DNA from: Streptomyces echinoruber
GTDB lineage: Bacteria > Actinomycetota > Actinomycetes > Streptomycetales > Streptomycetaceae
Assembly (NCBI RefSeq): GCF_014651135.1
Contig: NZ_BMWH01000002.1
Span: 62,001 to 126,000, forward strand
Length of the DNA stretch: 64,000 nucleotides
Direction: 5' to 3'
Part shown: positions 17,867 to 28,750 of the stretch, piece after piece
Numbering within the stretch: position 1 is the stretch's first letter
Layout: each line of letters opens with the position of its first letter
Notes under the pieces: model-generated
Databases searched by the model: none
Told to the model about the DNA's origin: nothing
What the model saw: the letters and a program-made list of their open reading frames with translations, nothing else
Program-made: the position numbers and the translations under genes

Positions 17867-18769
17867 TCACCCGGGAACGACCCCGGCGACCCCGGCGACC
17901 CCGGCGACCTCCTCTCCCGACGGCTCCCACAGCCGCTGCCTGCCCTCCCTGAGCAGCGCGATCTTCTGCCGCGACTCCTCGTCCTCCGGCGTGCAGGCCA
18001 CGATCCGGCACTCCGGCATCCCGTCGATGGACAGGGACAGCGAGCCCAGCCGCATCTCGCCCACGGCCCGGTGGCGGAACGTCTTCACCCGCGGGCCCGG
18101 CGGCGTCACGACGCCGCTCGCCCACAGCTCGGCGAAGCGGGGGCCGGCCGCGGACAGCCCGCGTATGAAGTCCTCCCAGGCCGGCTCGCCCACGTGCCTG
18201 CCGTAGGAGGAGCGCAGCGTCGCCACCATCGTCGGCAGCTCCCGCTCCCGGTGCACCAGCGGGCAGGCGCTCTCCGAGACGGCGAACAGGGTCCACAGCA
18301 CGTTCGGCACGCCGATGGCGAGCGTCTCGGGGATCATGAACAGGTCCCGGTAGGCGGCGTTGGTGGCGAGGATGTCGTAGCGCGAGGTGTAGACCACCGC
18401 CGGATGCGGGTCCAGCGCGTCGAGGACGCCCTGCACCTTTGGGCCGACCCTCAGCGCCGGCCGCTCCGGGCCCGGCTCGAACGGCACCTCCGCCAGACGG
18501 TAGAGGTGCTCCCGCTCGGCCGCGTCCAGCCGCAGGGTGCGCGCCACGGCGTCCAGCACCTGCGGAGAGGCGTTGATCGGGCGGCCCTGCTCCAGCCACG
18601 TGTACCAGGTGACGCCCACGCCCGACAACTGGGCGACCTCCTCCCGGCGCAGCCCCGGAGTGCGCCGGCGCGGCCCGGCCGGCATCCCCACGTCGGCCGG
18701 CGTCACCCGGGCGCGCCTGCCGCGCGGGAAAGCGGCCGGCTCGGGCCGCCGACGCTGTGTCGACCTCAT
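17867..18769 (-). CDS. Helix-turn-helix regulator with MmyB-like ligand domain
   Basis: The 300-residue protein starts with a basic arm and an HTH_31-type DNA-binding domain (RRTPGLRREEVAQLSGVGVT then YTWLEQGR). A ~170-residue MmyB-like domain follows (AVVYTSRYDILATNAAYRDLF, GPRFAELW, VKTFRHRAVGEM), which in other members binds small or fatty-acyl-like ligands. The C-terminus ends in a short GVAGVAGVAGV run from a 9-bp tandem repeat. ATG 18769 has a purine-rich GAGGGGGGAG just upstream and is preferred to an upstream GTG at 18799. It is divergent from the MFS exporter, the usual pairing for a local repressor of a drug-efflux gene. Confidence 0.87.
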   Translation of the reverse strand: MRSTQRRRPEPAAFPRGRRARVTPADVGMPAGPRRRTPGLRREEVAQLSGVGVTWYTWLEQGRPINASPQVLDAVARTLRLDAAEREHLYRLAEVPFEPGPERPALRVGPKVQGVLDALDPHPAVVYTSRYDILATNAAYRDLFMIPETLAIGVPNVLWTLFAVSESACPLVHRERELPTMVATLRSSYGRHVGEPAWEDFIRGLSAAGPRFAELWASGVVTPPGPRVKTFRHRAVGEMRLGSLSLSIDGMPECRIVACTPEDEESRQKIALLREGRQRLWEPSGEEVAGVAGVAGVVPG

Positions 18770-18833
18770 CGCACTCCCCCCTCGCGTGTCCCCCGTCACA
18801 CCATGGTCACCGCCCCGCTGACGGCGCGCCAGG

Positions 18834-18850
18834 TGCTGTCAGTACCAGCA
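18834..18850. promoter_or_regulatory. Candidate operator between regulator and MFS genes
   Basis: TGCTG (18834-18838) and CAGCA (18846-18850) form an inverted repeat with a 7-base spacer in the 128-bp divergent intergenic region. It is the only clear dyad there. Its use by the adjacent regulator is inference. Confidence 0.3.
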
Positions 18851-18897
18851 TCGGCGGGCTCTCGGCACCCGTACCAAGGCCCCGCCAGGCTCGACGC

Positions 18898-20365
18898 ATG
18901 ACGACCACACCCCGTACGGGACCGCCTCCGGCGCCCGCCTCACACCCTGCGGCCAGTAAAGCGCCCACCACTGACAATCGGCCCCGGGCCCTGCTCGCGG
19001 CCCTGCTCACGGCCCAGTTCATGGCGCTGCTCGACGTCTTCATCGTCAACGTCGCGGCCCCCACCATCGGCACCGAGCTGCGCGCCTCGGGCGCCGACCT
19101 GCAGCTGGTGGTCGCCGGCTACGCCATCACCTACTCGGTCCTGCCGATCACCGGCGCCCGCCTCGGCGACCTGCTCGGGCACCGCCGGGTCCACCTCGCC
19201 GGGCTCGCCCTGTTCACCGCCGCCTCGCTCGCCTGCGGCCTCGCGCAGGGCCCGACCGGGCTGATCGTGTTCCGGCTGGTGCAGGGTGCGGGCTCGGCGC
19301 TGATGATCCCGCAGGTGCTCAGCCTCATCCAGCGCACCTTCACCGGCGAGGCCCGCGCCCGGGCCCTCGGCGTCTACTCCGCGGTCCTGGCGACCGGCGC
19401 GGCGGCCGGCCAGGTGCTCGGCGGAGTCCTGGTCAGCGCCGACCTGTTCGGCACGAGCTGGCGGCCGGTGTTCCTCGTCAACGTGCCGGTCGGCGCCGTC
19501 CTGCTCGCCGTGGGCCGGCGGGTGCTCCCGGCGGGCGAGGCGGCAGAGCGGCGGCGGGCGCGCGGCCTGGACCTGCCGGGCCTGGTGCTGCTCGGTGCCG
19601 CGGTGTCCCTGCTGACGGTGCCGCTGGTGCTGGGGCAGGAGGAGGACTGGCCGCTGTGGTCCTGGCTGTCGATGGCCGCCGCGGTGGTCCTGTTCGCCCT
19701 GTTCTGCGGGTACGAGTCCCGGCCGGTCCGGCGCGGCGGCGCCCCGCTGATCTCCCCGCGGGTGCTGCGCCATCCGGGCATGTCCCTGGCCGTGGTGCGG
19801 CTGCTGGCCGTGATGGCCGTCAACGCCGGGCTCCTGTTCACCCTCACCCTGCACATCCAGGGCGGCCTCGGCCACAGCGCGCTGCGCGCCGGCCTCGGCT
19901 TCGCGCCCACGCGGCCGTCTTCGGCCTGGTCGGCCTGACCTGGCGGCGCTGGCCCGCCTCCTGGCAGCCGCGGCCGGCCCGGCGGGGTTCGCGCTGACCG
20001 CGCTGTCCGTGGCCGGGGTCGGCCTGGCCCTGCGCGACGGCGGAGACGGCGGCGCACCGCTGTTCGCGGCGTTCGCCGGGGCCGGCGCGGGGCTCGCGCT
20101 CGCCTTCAGCCCGACGCTGACCCGGGCGCCGGCCACCGTGCGGCCCGAGGACGCGGCCGACGCCAGTGGGCTGCTGGCGACCGTCACCCAGCTCGGCCGG
20201 CTCATCGGCGTCGCGGCCTTCGGCACACTGTTCCTCAACCGGCTTGAGTCACTCGGGGCCTCCGGGGCGTATACCTCTGCGGAAGCGCTTCTGGCTGGCA
20301 TGGACGCGCTTGCTCTGACGGCCGTGGCGGGTGCCGTGTCCGGACTGGTACGAAGGCGTCGCTGA
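18898..20365 (+). pseudogene. MFS drug-efflux transporter (DHA2 type) broken by two frameshifts
   Basis: The first frame gives an intact N-terminal ~340 residues of a 14-helix MFS exporter, with ALLDVFIVNVAAPTI, GARLGDLLGHRR and the motif-C-like GAAAGQVLGGVL. After GFAP at about 19910 the homology continues in the next frame (AAVFGLVGLTWRRWP). By about 19990 it has moved to the third frame (PAGFALTALSVAGVGL), running to 20365 with ADASGLLATVTQLGRLIGVAAFG cited by its ATVTQLGRLIG core. Each step equals one missing base. Without the shifts the protein would be close to 490 residues, the normal size. It is either a real pseudogene or two sequencing errors. Start ATG 18898 is weakly supported by AGG nine bases upstream. 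Confidence 0.75.
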
Positions 20366-20434
20366 CCGTATTGGTCCGTCCGTGGCAGAATCAAACGGCC
20401 GGAAGGGGGCGCGGCCCGACGGGAGGGAGTAGCG

Positions 20435-20608
20435 ATGCCTGCGAGCATCCTCGAGGAGGTCGGTCACCTCCTCGATGCGGCGTTGACACAGAGGACGTCC
20501 ACCCACCTCGGCAGCCCTTCCCACGGTTCCGCCCCTGCGCCCCAGATCCTCGGCGACAACGGCGGAATCTCGTACGTCTGCACGGCCTGCGGCCACAGCG
20601 GGAGCTGA
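20435..20608 (+). CDS. Small protein with single CxxC motif, 57 residues
   Basis: ATG 20435 has the strong site GGGAGGGAG five bases upstream. The product starts with an amphipathic helix (ILEEVGHLLDAAL) and ends YVCTACGHSGS, half of a zinc-ribbon. A partner with two further CxxC motifs is encoded three bases downstream, so translation is coupled. I cannot assign a function; a metal-binding pair or a zinc-dependent regulator subunit is possible. Confidence 0.65.
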   Translation: MPASILEEVGHLLDAALTQRTSTHLGSPSHGSAPAPQILGDNGGISYVCTACGHSGS

Positions 20609-20611
20609 TCG

Positions 20612-20845
20612 ATGGGTGCCCACAGGCGGAAGTGCGACTGGTGCGGCAGCGGTACGCCGATCGTCCGCGACATGGAGCCGATCAACCCCGACTACCAGTA
20701 CTGGTGCGAGGAGTGCGCTCGGGCGCTGATCATAAAGGGCGACCCGATCGAGACGTACCGGGAGCTGGAGGGCGAGCCGATCTACGGGCGGCTGCTGGAG
20801 GAACACTGCACCCTCAAGCGGTTCTACTCCTTCGTCACCGCGTGA
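20612..20845 (+). CDS. Small zinc-ribbon-like protein, 77 residues
   Basis: The 77-residue product has CDWCGSG near residue 8 and WCEECARA near 31, a Cys4 arrangement typical of a zinc ribbon, then an acidic helix and the end FYSFVTA. Its ATG begins three bases after the stop of the CxxC protein. The pair lies between the broken MFS gene and the second tRNA. No enzyme motif is seen, and the family is unknown to me. Confidence 0.72.
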   Translation: MGAHRRKCDWCGSGTPIVRDMEPINPDYQYWCEECARALIIKGDPIETYRELEGEPIYGRLLEEHCTLKRFYSFVTA

Positions 20846-20907
20846 GGCACGGCGTGCGGCACCGCGTGCGGCGGCTTCCCAGGGCCGCGCGCGGGACTCC
20901 GGGGAGC

Positions 20908-20976
20908 CGTCCGTGCGGGGCTCCCGGAAGCGTCCGTGCGGGGTGCGGAAAGTCGTCCGTGCGGGGCTCCGGCAAA
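20908..20976 (+). repeat. 23-bp tandem repeat, three copies
   Basis: CGTCCGTGCGGGG recurs at 20908, 20931 and 20954, an exact 23-base period, with the third copy ending just before the tRNA promoter. Copy identity is high but not perfect. It is non-coding. Confidence 0.75.
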
Positions 20977-20980
20977 CGAT

Positions 20981-21010
20981 TTGGTGTTCGCCCCCCTGGA
21001 CCGTTAATGT
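20981..21010 (+). promoter_or_regulatory. Predicted promoter of the second tRNA-Ala gene
   Basis: TTGGTG (20981-20986) and TAATGT (21005-21010) are separated by 18 bases, 64 bases before the tRNA, in a locally AT-richer stretch. Confidence 0.5.
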
Positions 21011-21074
21011 TGTCCTCGCCGCCGGGGAGACCGGGCGGCGGGGAAAAGAACGCGGCTTCGCCGCGTGACCACAA

Positions 21075-21147
<73 letters not shown>

Positions 21148-21152
21148 CAGCA

Positions 21153-21190
21153 GTCGAGGGCCGCTGTCCGACCGGACAGCGGCCCTCGAC
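21153..21190 (+). terminator. 17-bp perfect hairpin terminator after tRNA-Ala
   Basis: Arms 21153-21169 and 21174-21190 (GTCGAGGGCCGCTGTCC and its complement) are perfect around a GACC loop, starting five bases after the tRNA. Confidence 0.85.
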
Positions 21191-21266
21191 GTGTTGGGCG
21201 CGCGGCCGCCCGCGCGCGTACGGGCGGCGGGAGAAGCGGGCCCGCACGCGCGCGGTGGGACATGGG

Positions 21267-21303
21267 AAAAAGGGCGGGCCACCTCAACAGAGGCGGCCCG
21301 CCC
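21267..21303 (-). terminator. Rho-independent terminator of the NuoF-like operon
   Basis: On the minus strand a 14-bp stem (21303-21290 with 21285-21272, one G-U wobble, 4-base loop) is followed by TTTTT at 21271-21267. It is the most classical terminator in the window and sits 41 bases after the stop of the NuoF-like gene. Confidence 0.88.
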
Positions 21304-21344
21304 CGCTGTCGTCAGCGGCCCGGAGACCCAAGAGGCCCAGGGGC

Positions 21345-22964
21345 TCAGCGGCCCAGCGCCCGCCGGCCCCGTCCCTGGGAGAGCACCGGCAGGTTGCTGC
21401 GGGCCGACGCCTGCGACCGGGTGTCCTCCTCGATGCGCAGGGCGAGCGCCGGGCAGCGGCGCACCGCGCGCAGCGCCTTCGCCTCCGCGTAGCGCGGCAC
21501 CGGCGCCTGCGCCACGGTGGGGAAGCCGTCGGCGCCGAGCTGGAAGACTTCCGGGAGGATGTCCGCGCACAGGCCGTGGCCCCGGCACAGCGTCCAGTCG
21601 ACGTAGATCTTCTGGCGGCTGGGCCCGGTCTCCTCCTCCGCGGCCGAACCGCCGCCGGGGATGCCCGTCGGGGCCCTGCCGTCCTCGAAGAGCGGCAGGA
21701 CGCCCTCCACGGGCCGGCCGCAGCCGTTGCCGAGGACGTGGGCGGCCAGGTCGTCGGTGAACGCCTTGATGGTCGACTCCAGGAACATGGCGGAGCCGTC
21801 CGGGTGCGAGCACGCGCCGCGCCGCTTGACGTTCTTCGCGACCTGCTTGAGGGCCTCCAGGGCGGCCGGCCCGCCGCCGTTGAGGATGTCCTCCAGGCCG
21901 CGCGCGGCGGCGGGCAGACCGAGGTAGCAGGGGCCGCACTGGCCCGCGCTCTCCTCCGCCAGCCACTGCGCCACCCGGAGCGACTCGCCCAGCGGGCAGG
22001 TCTGCTGACTGATCGGCAGGATCGCCCCGGCTCCCAGCGAACCGCCCACCTGCTCCAGCGAGTTGCGGGAGACGATCGCCTCGTTGACCGTGGCCGCGTC
22101 GATCCACTTGCCGTGGTAACCACCCGTCAGCACGCCCTGCGGCACCGGCGGCGCGCCGGCGAGCTGCAGGACGTAGCGCAGCGGCACGCCCGTGGGGACC
22201 TCGATCACCATGGGGCGGGCCACCGCCCCGGACACCGTGAGCATCACGGTGCCCGGCTCGTCGTACAGGCCGGTGTTGCCGTAGCGCTCCGGGCCGATGC
22301 GGGCGGCGATCGCGAGCTGGGCGAATGTCTCGGCGTTGGACAGCAGGGTGGGTGCGCCGCCGACGCCGCTCTGCGAGGCGCTGATCTTGCGTCCCGGCGG
22401 GATGGCCGGGCCGCCGTCGATCGAGCGGATCAGCGAGGCCGCGGCGCCGGTGACCATCCGCACGGGATTGCGCTGCACGCGTGCGCGGATGGCCGAGCGG
22501 CGCCCGTTGCTCAGGCCGCGCTCGGCGAGCGCGGCCTCCATGGAGCGCTGCGTGGACTCCCGGGTCACGCCCACCACGAGCGTGCGGGCGCCGAGGGCCT
22601 CCGCGCACAGCAGGGCGCCGTCCAGGATGAGGTGCGGGGCACGGTTGATGAGCACCGTGTCCTTGCGGCAGGCCGGCTCGTCCTCACTGCCGTTGACGAC
22701 GACGACCGGCCGTACGCCGCGGCGGATCGCCGACTCGGCGACCGACCGCAGCTTCTTGTGGAAGGGGAAGCCCGCGCCGCCGCGGCCCCTGAGGTTGATG
22801 CGCTCGGCGAGCTGCGCGAGCTGCTCGCCGCCCATCGGTTCGAGCGGCCCGTGCACCTTCAGATGCATGGGCAGATCGAGTCGTTCGACAAGGTCGAAGC
22901 CCGACGTGAGCTGGGGAAGACCGACCACGCGGACTTCGGGTACGTCGGGCAGGGCCTCGTTCAC
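21345..22964 (-). CDS. NuoF-like FMN/NADH-binding protein fused to a ferredoxin domain
   Basis: This is a 539-residue fusion. Residues ~55-270 resemble the flavin/NAD-binding part of complex I subunit NuoF (RGRGGAGFP at 60-67, NGSEDEPACRKD at 91-102). An SLBB-type stretch follows, and then the iron-sulfur region ESAGQCGPC (338-346) with Cys385. The first cysteine of the usual four-ligand set is alanine (Ala340). The last 90 residues form a small ferredoxin with C460-x5-C466 and C504-Pro, the three-cysteine pattern of 3Fe-4S ferredoxins. Its GTG start overlaps the stop of the upstream heme-membrane protein by four bases. The pair likely passes electrons between NAD(P)H, flavin and membrane heme. 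Confidence 0.85.
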   Translation of the reverse strand: MNEALPDVPEVRVVGLPQLTSGFDLVERLDLPMHLKVHGPLEPMGGEQLAQLAERINLRGRGGAGFPFHKKLRSVAESAIRRGVRPVVVVNGSEDEPACRKDTVLINRAPHLILDGALLCAEALGARTLVVGVTRESTQRSMEAALAERGLSNGRRSAIRARVQRNPVRMVTGAAASLIRSIDGGPAIPPGRKISASQSGVGGAPTLLSNAETFAQLAIAARIGPERYGNTGLYDEPGTVMLTVSGAVARPMVIEVPTGVPLRYVLQLAGAPPVPQGVLTGGYHGKWIDAATVNEAIVSRNSLEQVGGSLGAGAILPISQQTCPLGESLRVAQWLAEESAGQCGPCYLGLPAAARGLEDILNGGGPAALEALKQVAKNVKRRGACSHPDGSAMFLESTIKAFTDDLAAHVLGNGCGRPVEGVLPLFEDGRAPTGIPGGGSAAEEETGPSRQKIYVDWTLCRGHGLCADILPEVFQLGADGFPTVAQAPVPRYAEAKALRAVRRCPALALRIEEDTRSQASARSNLPVLSQGRGRRALGR

Positions 22965-24262
22965 CTATAGCCTCCGGAAGGCGTGTTCCAAGGTTCGCCC
23001 GAGCCCGGTGCGTCGAACGATGCACCGGGGGCTGGTTCATTGGCGGGACCGCTGTTGTACGTGTCGTTCGGGTTGTACGTGCCGTAGAGGGGGTTCGTCT
23101 CACCGGTGTCGTACACATCACGCGCCGCGTACGCGGACGCGCCCGGATTGCCGTAGGCCGGGATGGTGTGTCCCGTGTCCTGCAGGGGGTCGAAGGACGA
23201 CGGGGGCGCCTCACCGACGGGCGGCGGGGACGGGACCGGCCAGCTGCCGGAGGCGGCGCCCATGCCGTCGACGCGGGGCATCGCCGCGGTGGCCTGCAGG
23301 TCCGGCGGCAGGTTCATGCGCGCGGTCTGGCCGGCGGCCGGCTGTGCGGGGCCGGAAGGGGTCTGGACGGCCCGGTAGGCGGCCGCGAAGCCGTCGGCGG
23401 GCTCCGGGGTCGCGGCGGGCGAGGCGGCGCCGTACAGCGGCGACGGGGGGCTCATCGTGAACGAGGACGCCGCCGTGCCGACGGCCTGCGGCCGCTCCGT
23501 GCGCCGGCCCTCGTAGCCGGGCAGCGCCGAGGCCCGGGCCCGGCTCTCCTCCAGCTGCTCGCGCGCGTACCTCTCCTCGGTCCCCAGGATCGCGGTGACC
23601 CGCTCGACGATCCGGCGCTTGACCGGGCGCGGGGCCGCGCGCAGGGCGAGGGCCGCCATGACGCCGACCACGCACAGCTCGTACGACACCATGAAGAAGG
23701 TCTTCGCCGGGCGTCCCGCGAACAGGCCGTGGATCAGCGCGGCGCACCACGCGGGGTAGGCGAGCATGTGCATCGCGCGCCAGCGCGCGGCGACGGGGGC
23801 CGGGGAGGCGAACTGGTTGCGCAGGGCCCCGGTGACGCCCACGAAGATCATGAGCAGGCCCGCCAGGGAGCCCAGTCCGATGAGTCCGGCGATGCCCGTC
23901 ACGCCGAGGCCGAAGGGGATCAGGGCGGCGATGAGGACGGTGTGCCCCAGCGCGAGCTTGACGGTGATGTGCACCAGCAGGAAGGCGATGGAGGCGACGG
24001 CGGTCACCCGGTGGATGCCCTGGGCGATGATCCGCTGGCGGATGTTGAGGAAGATCCGGTCCTGGGCGACGAGGCCCCAGATCACCGAGCAGGTGAGGGA
24101 GACCAGCGAGAGAACGCCCGCACCGAAGTTCAGGAAGTCCTGGAGCCAGTTGCCGCCGTTCAGCACGACGACGGGTATCAGGACCAGGACGACAGCCGTC
24201 GCCACCCCGTAGGCCGAGCGGCCTGGTTTGGGGAGCGAGCTGTTGCTGCGACGAGGGTTCAT
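22961..24262 (-). CDS. Ferric-reductase-like heme b membrane protein
   Basis: The 433-residue protein has about six membrane helices in its first 230 residues. Two histidine pairs sit on facing helices: H84 and H98 (GIHRVTAVASIAFLLVH) and H165 and H178 (MHMLAYPAWCAALIH). This spacing is that of bis-heme b proteins of the ferric-reductase/NOX type. Instead of a fused FAD/NAD domain it has a ~200-residue Pro/Gly/Tyr-rich disordered tail. The redox partner is then probably the NuoF-like protein encoded by the overlapping next gene. ATG 24262 has GGAG about ten bases upstream. The acceptor is unknown. Confidence 0.82.
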   Translation of the reverse strand: MNPRRSNSSLPKPGRSAYGVATAVVLVLIPVVVLNGGNWLQDFLNFGAGVLSLVSLTCSVIWGLVAQDRIFLNIRQRIIAQGIHRVTAVASIAFLLVHITVKLALGHTVLIAALIPFGLGVTGIAGLIGLGSLAGLLMIFVGVTGALRNQFASPAPVAARWRAMHMLAYPAWCAALIHGLFAGRPAKTFFMVSYELCVVGVMAALALRAAPRPVKRRIVERVTAILGTEERYAREQLEESRARASALPGYEGRRTERPQAVGTAASSFTMSPPSPLYGAASPAATPEPADGFAAAYRAVQTPSGPAQPAAGQTARMNLPPDLQATAAMPRVDGMGAASGSWPVPSPPPVGEAPPSSFDPLQDTGHTIPAYGNPGASAYAARDVYDTGETNPLYGTYNPNDTYNSGPANEPAPGASFDAPGSGEPWNTPSGGYR

Positions 24263-24457
24263 GGGGGCAACTCCGAGCGGTTCGGGAAAGCGGTCCCGCC
24301 GCCGAACTCTAAGGGCCGTCAAACCGAGTGGTACGCCGTTTGAGTTATTGCGCTGTTATCAACGGGCCTTGAGGGGCCTGTGTTGTCTCCTGGCGTCCGT
24401 TATGTCGGGAAATGTTTGAACGAAGTTCAGCCCCTGTGGATCTTCGTGGATCTTCGC

Positions 24458-24564
24458 GAACCGGTGGAATGCCGTCATCCTCGCGAACCGGAGGAAGCTC
24501 GTTCTCGTCGTGAACCGGTGGAATCCCGTCATCTTCGCGAACCGGTGGAAGCCCGTCGCGACCG
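24458..24564. repeat. 27-bp tandem repeat upstream of the leuS leader
   Basis: GAACCGG recurs at 24458, 24485, 24512 and 24539 with an exact 27-base period; each unit continues GGTGGAA(T/G)-CCCGTC with some variation. The gap between the start of the minus-strand heme gene (24262) and the leader promoter otherwise holds no gene. Both strands are open in some frames only because the period is a multiple of three. Confidence 0.8.
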
Positions 24565-24579
24565 GCTCGACGGCTGCGG

Positions 24580-24591
24580 TACCCTGACGCC
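24580..24591 (+). promoter_or_regulatory. -10 element of the leuS leader transcript
   Basis: TACCCT at 24580-24585 lies six bases before the leader-peptide ATG, so the mRNA would start at that codon. No good -35 hexamer is visible at 17 +/- 1 bases. Confidence 0.55.
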
Positions 24592-24630
24592 ATGCGTGCC
24601 GTACGCCTTCTGCTTAGCGGGCCGCGCTGA
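24592..24630 (+). CDS. Leucine-rich leader peptide of leuS ([12 protein letters not shown])
   Basis: A 12-codon ORF with three consecutive leucine codons, CTT CTG CTT. CTT is a rare leucine codon in this high-GC genome. The ORF starts at the predicted transcription start and ends 47 bases before an intrinsic terminator, in front of the leucyl-tRNA synthetase gene. This is the layout of translation-coupled attenuation: when charged tRNA-Leu is scarce the ribosome stalls at the leucine codons and an alternative fold prevents the terminator. The peptide itself is not expected to have a function. Confidence 0.8.
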   Translation: MRAVRLLLSGPR

Positions 24631-24638
24631 CCAGTCCC

Positions 24639-24658
24639 GGCCACCGGTGAGACGGTGG
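24639..24658 (+). promoter_or_regulatory. First hairpin of the leuS attenuator
   Basis: CCACCG (24641-24646) pairs with CGGTGG (24653-24658) around GTGAGA, immediately after the leader stop codon. It is placed to act as the pause or anti-terminator stem. Competing pairing with the GC-rich bases up to 24677 is likely but needs folding. Confidence 0.55.
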
Positions 24659-24677
24659 GGCCGGAGTCGGCGCGGCG

Positions 24678-24702
24678 TCCCCTCCTGTGCGAGGGGATTT
24701 TT
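24678..24702 (+). terminator. leuS: Attenuator terminator in the leuS leader
   Basis: TCCCCTC (24678-24684) pairs perfectly with GAGGGGA (24691-24697) around a CTGTGC loop, followed by TTTTT (24698-24702) and more T-rich sequence. It ends 40 bases before the leuS start, so it must terminate leader transcripts unless relieved. Confidence 0.85.
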
Positions 24703-24742
24703 CATTTCCGCAGGCAGAGACGATCGATGGAGCTTTGAGATC

Positions 24743-27625
<2,883 letters not shown>

Positions 27626-27837
27626 CCTCCTCCCGGGTGACACGGCGTGACGGCCGTGCGGACGGGCGCCCCTTTCGGGTGCGGCCGGACGACGGCGGGT
27701 GACGCCGGACGGCGCCGGAGGACGTGCGCGAGGGCGCCGGGTGGCGTGAGGTGACGTCTGTGAGGGCGCCGGGTGACGTGGGGTGACGCCGGGTGACGTC
27801 CGCGAGGGCGCGCACCGGTTGTCGGGGTCATCCCTTA

Positions 27838-27878
27838 CGGGCAGGTTCGGGGTTCCGCTGGAACTTTGGGCCTGCCCG
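27838..27878 (+). promoter_or_regulatory. Nested stem-loop before the 27941 gene
   Basis: CGGGCAGG (27838-27845) pairs with CCTGCCCG (27871-27878), and within it GTTCC (27852-27856) pairs with GGAAC (27860-27864). It stands alone in a 315-bp gap and could be the leuS terminator or a leader structure of the next gene. The remainder of the gap is GGGTGACG-rich degenerate repeat with no gene. Confidence 0.5.
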
Positions 27879-27940
27879 TGGCGTTTACCGTGGAGGGAGC
27901 GGCGCGGACGCGTGCCGCGGCAAGGCCGGAAGGGAGCGCC

Positions 27941-28678
27941 GTGGAAGCCGTCATCGCAGTGGTCGCCCTGCTCTTCGTCCTCTTCCTCGCGCTCGGCGCG
28001 TACGCCACGGTGAAGGTGGTCGGCGCCGCCAAGCGCGGCGTGGACCGCACGCTCACCCAGGCCCGGCGCACGGTGGAGGACCACACGCTGCGGGCCAAGG
28101 CCCTCGCCCAGCCGGGCCCGGCGGGGGAGATCGCCCAGTTGCGGCTGAAGCTGCGCACGGCGATGCGCGCCACCCAGGACACCCTGGGCGCGGGCGCGGC
28201 CGAGGACGAGTCCCTGAAGGAGTCGCTGGCCCTGTTCGAGCGTCTCAGCGCGCACGGGCACGAACTGGACGCCGAGCTCAAGCGCCTGGAGAGCGAACCG
28301 GACCGCGCCGCACTCGCCCGGCTGCTGCCCGCTCTGCGCGAACGCACCGAGCGCATCACCAAGTCCGCCGACTCCCTGCGCTGGGCGGCCCGCGACCGGG
28401 CCCGCCGCTTCGCGGACGACGACCTGGACGCCCTCAGCGCCCAGATCGACATGGAGGCGGGCGCCCTGCGCCACTGGACGGCCGCATCCGACACCCCGTC
28501 GGCACCGCCGCCCTGGCCCAAGACCCCGGCCGCCGACGGCCCGACGGGCTCGCAGACCTGGTCCGAGGCCACGCGGCCGCCCGCCTCCGAGGAGCCGGCG
28601 CGACCCGCCATCACCTCGCCCGGCCCCCACGCCGTCCACCCCTGGCAGAAGCACACCCGCCCCGAGACGACGACGTGA
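27941..28678 (+). CDS. Membrane-anchored coiled-coil protein, unknown function
   Basis: A 245-residue protein with an N-terminal signal-anchor (AVIAVVALLFVLFLALGAYA), then a long, charged helical region (~30-180) with heptad-like spacing (LKLRTAMRATQ, LFERLSAHGHELDAELKRLE) and a disordered Pro/Thr-rich tail from ~185. GTG 27941 is chosen because GGAAGGGA precedes it and places the hydrophobic helix at the N-terminus. I do not recognise a named family. It sits between leuS and degV. Confidence 0.68.
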   Translation: MEAVIAVVALLFVLFLALGAYATVKVVGAAKRGVDRTLTQARRTVEDHTLRAKALAQPGPAGEIAQLRLKLRTAMRATQDTLGAGAAEDESLKESLALFERLSAHGHELDAELKRLESEPDRAALARLLPALRERTERITKSADSLRWAARDRARRFADDDLDALSAQIDMEAGALRHWTAASDTPSAPPPWPKTPAADGPTGSQTWSEATRPPASEEPARPAITSPGPHAVHPWQKHTRPETTT

Positions 28679-28750
28679 TCCGGCCCGCCCGAACCCGCCC
28701 CGGCGGGGCCGGGATGCCACGCGGCCGTCACGGCAGGTAACCTCCAGGGC

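Noticed and set aside
24345..24644. Minus-strand ORF with repeated PPVREDDGI units over the 27-bp repeat
   Set aside because: The repeats follow from the 27-bp period. It overlaps the leuS leader and promoter, has no ribosome-binding site, and its repeat shares no domain I know.
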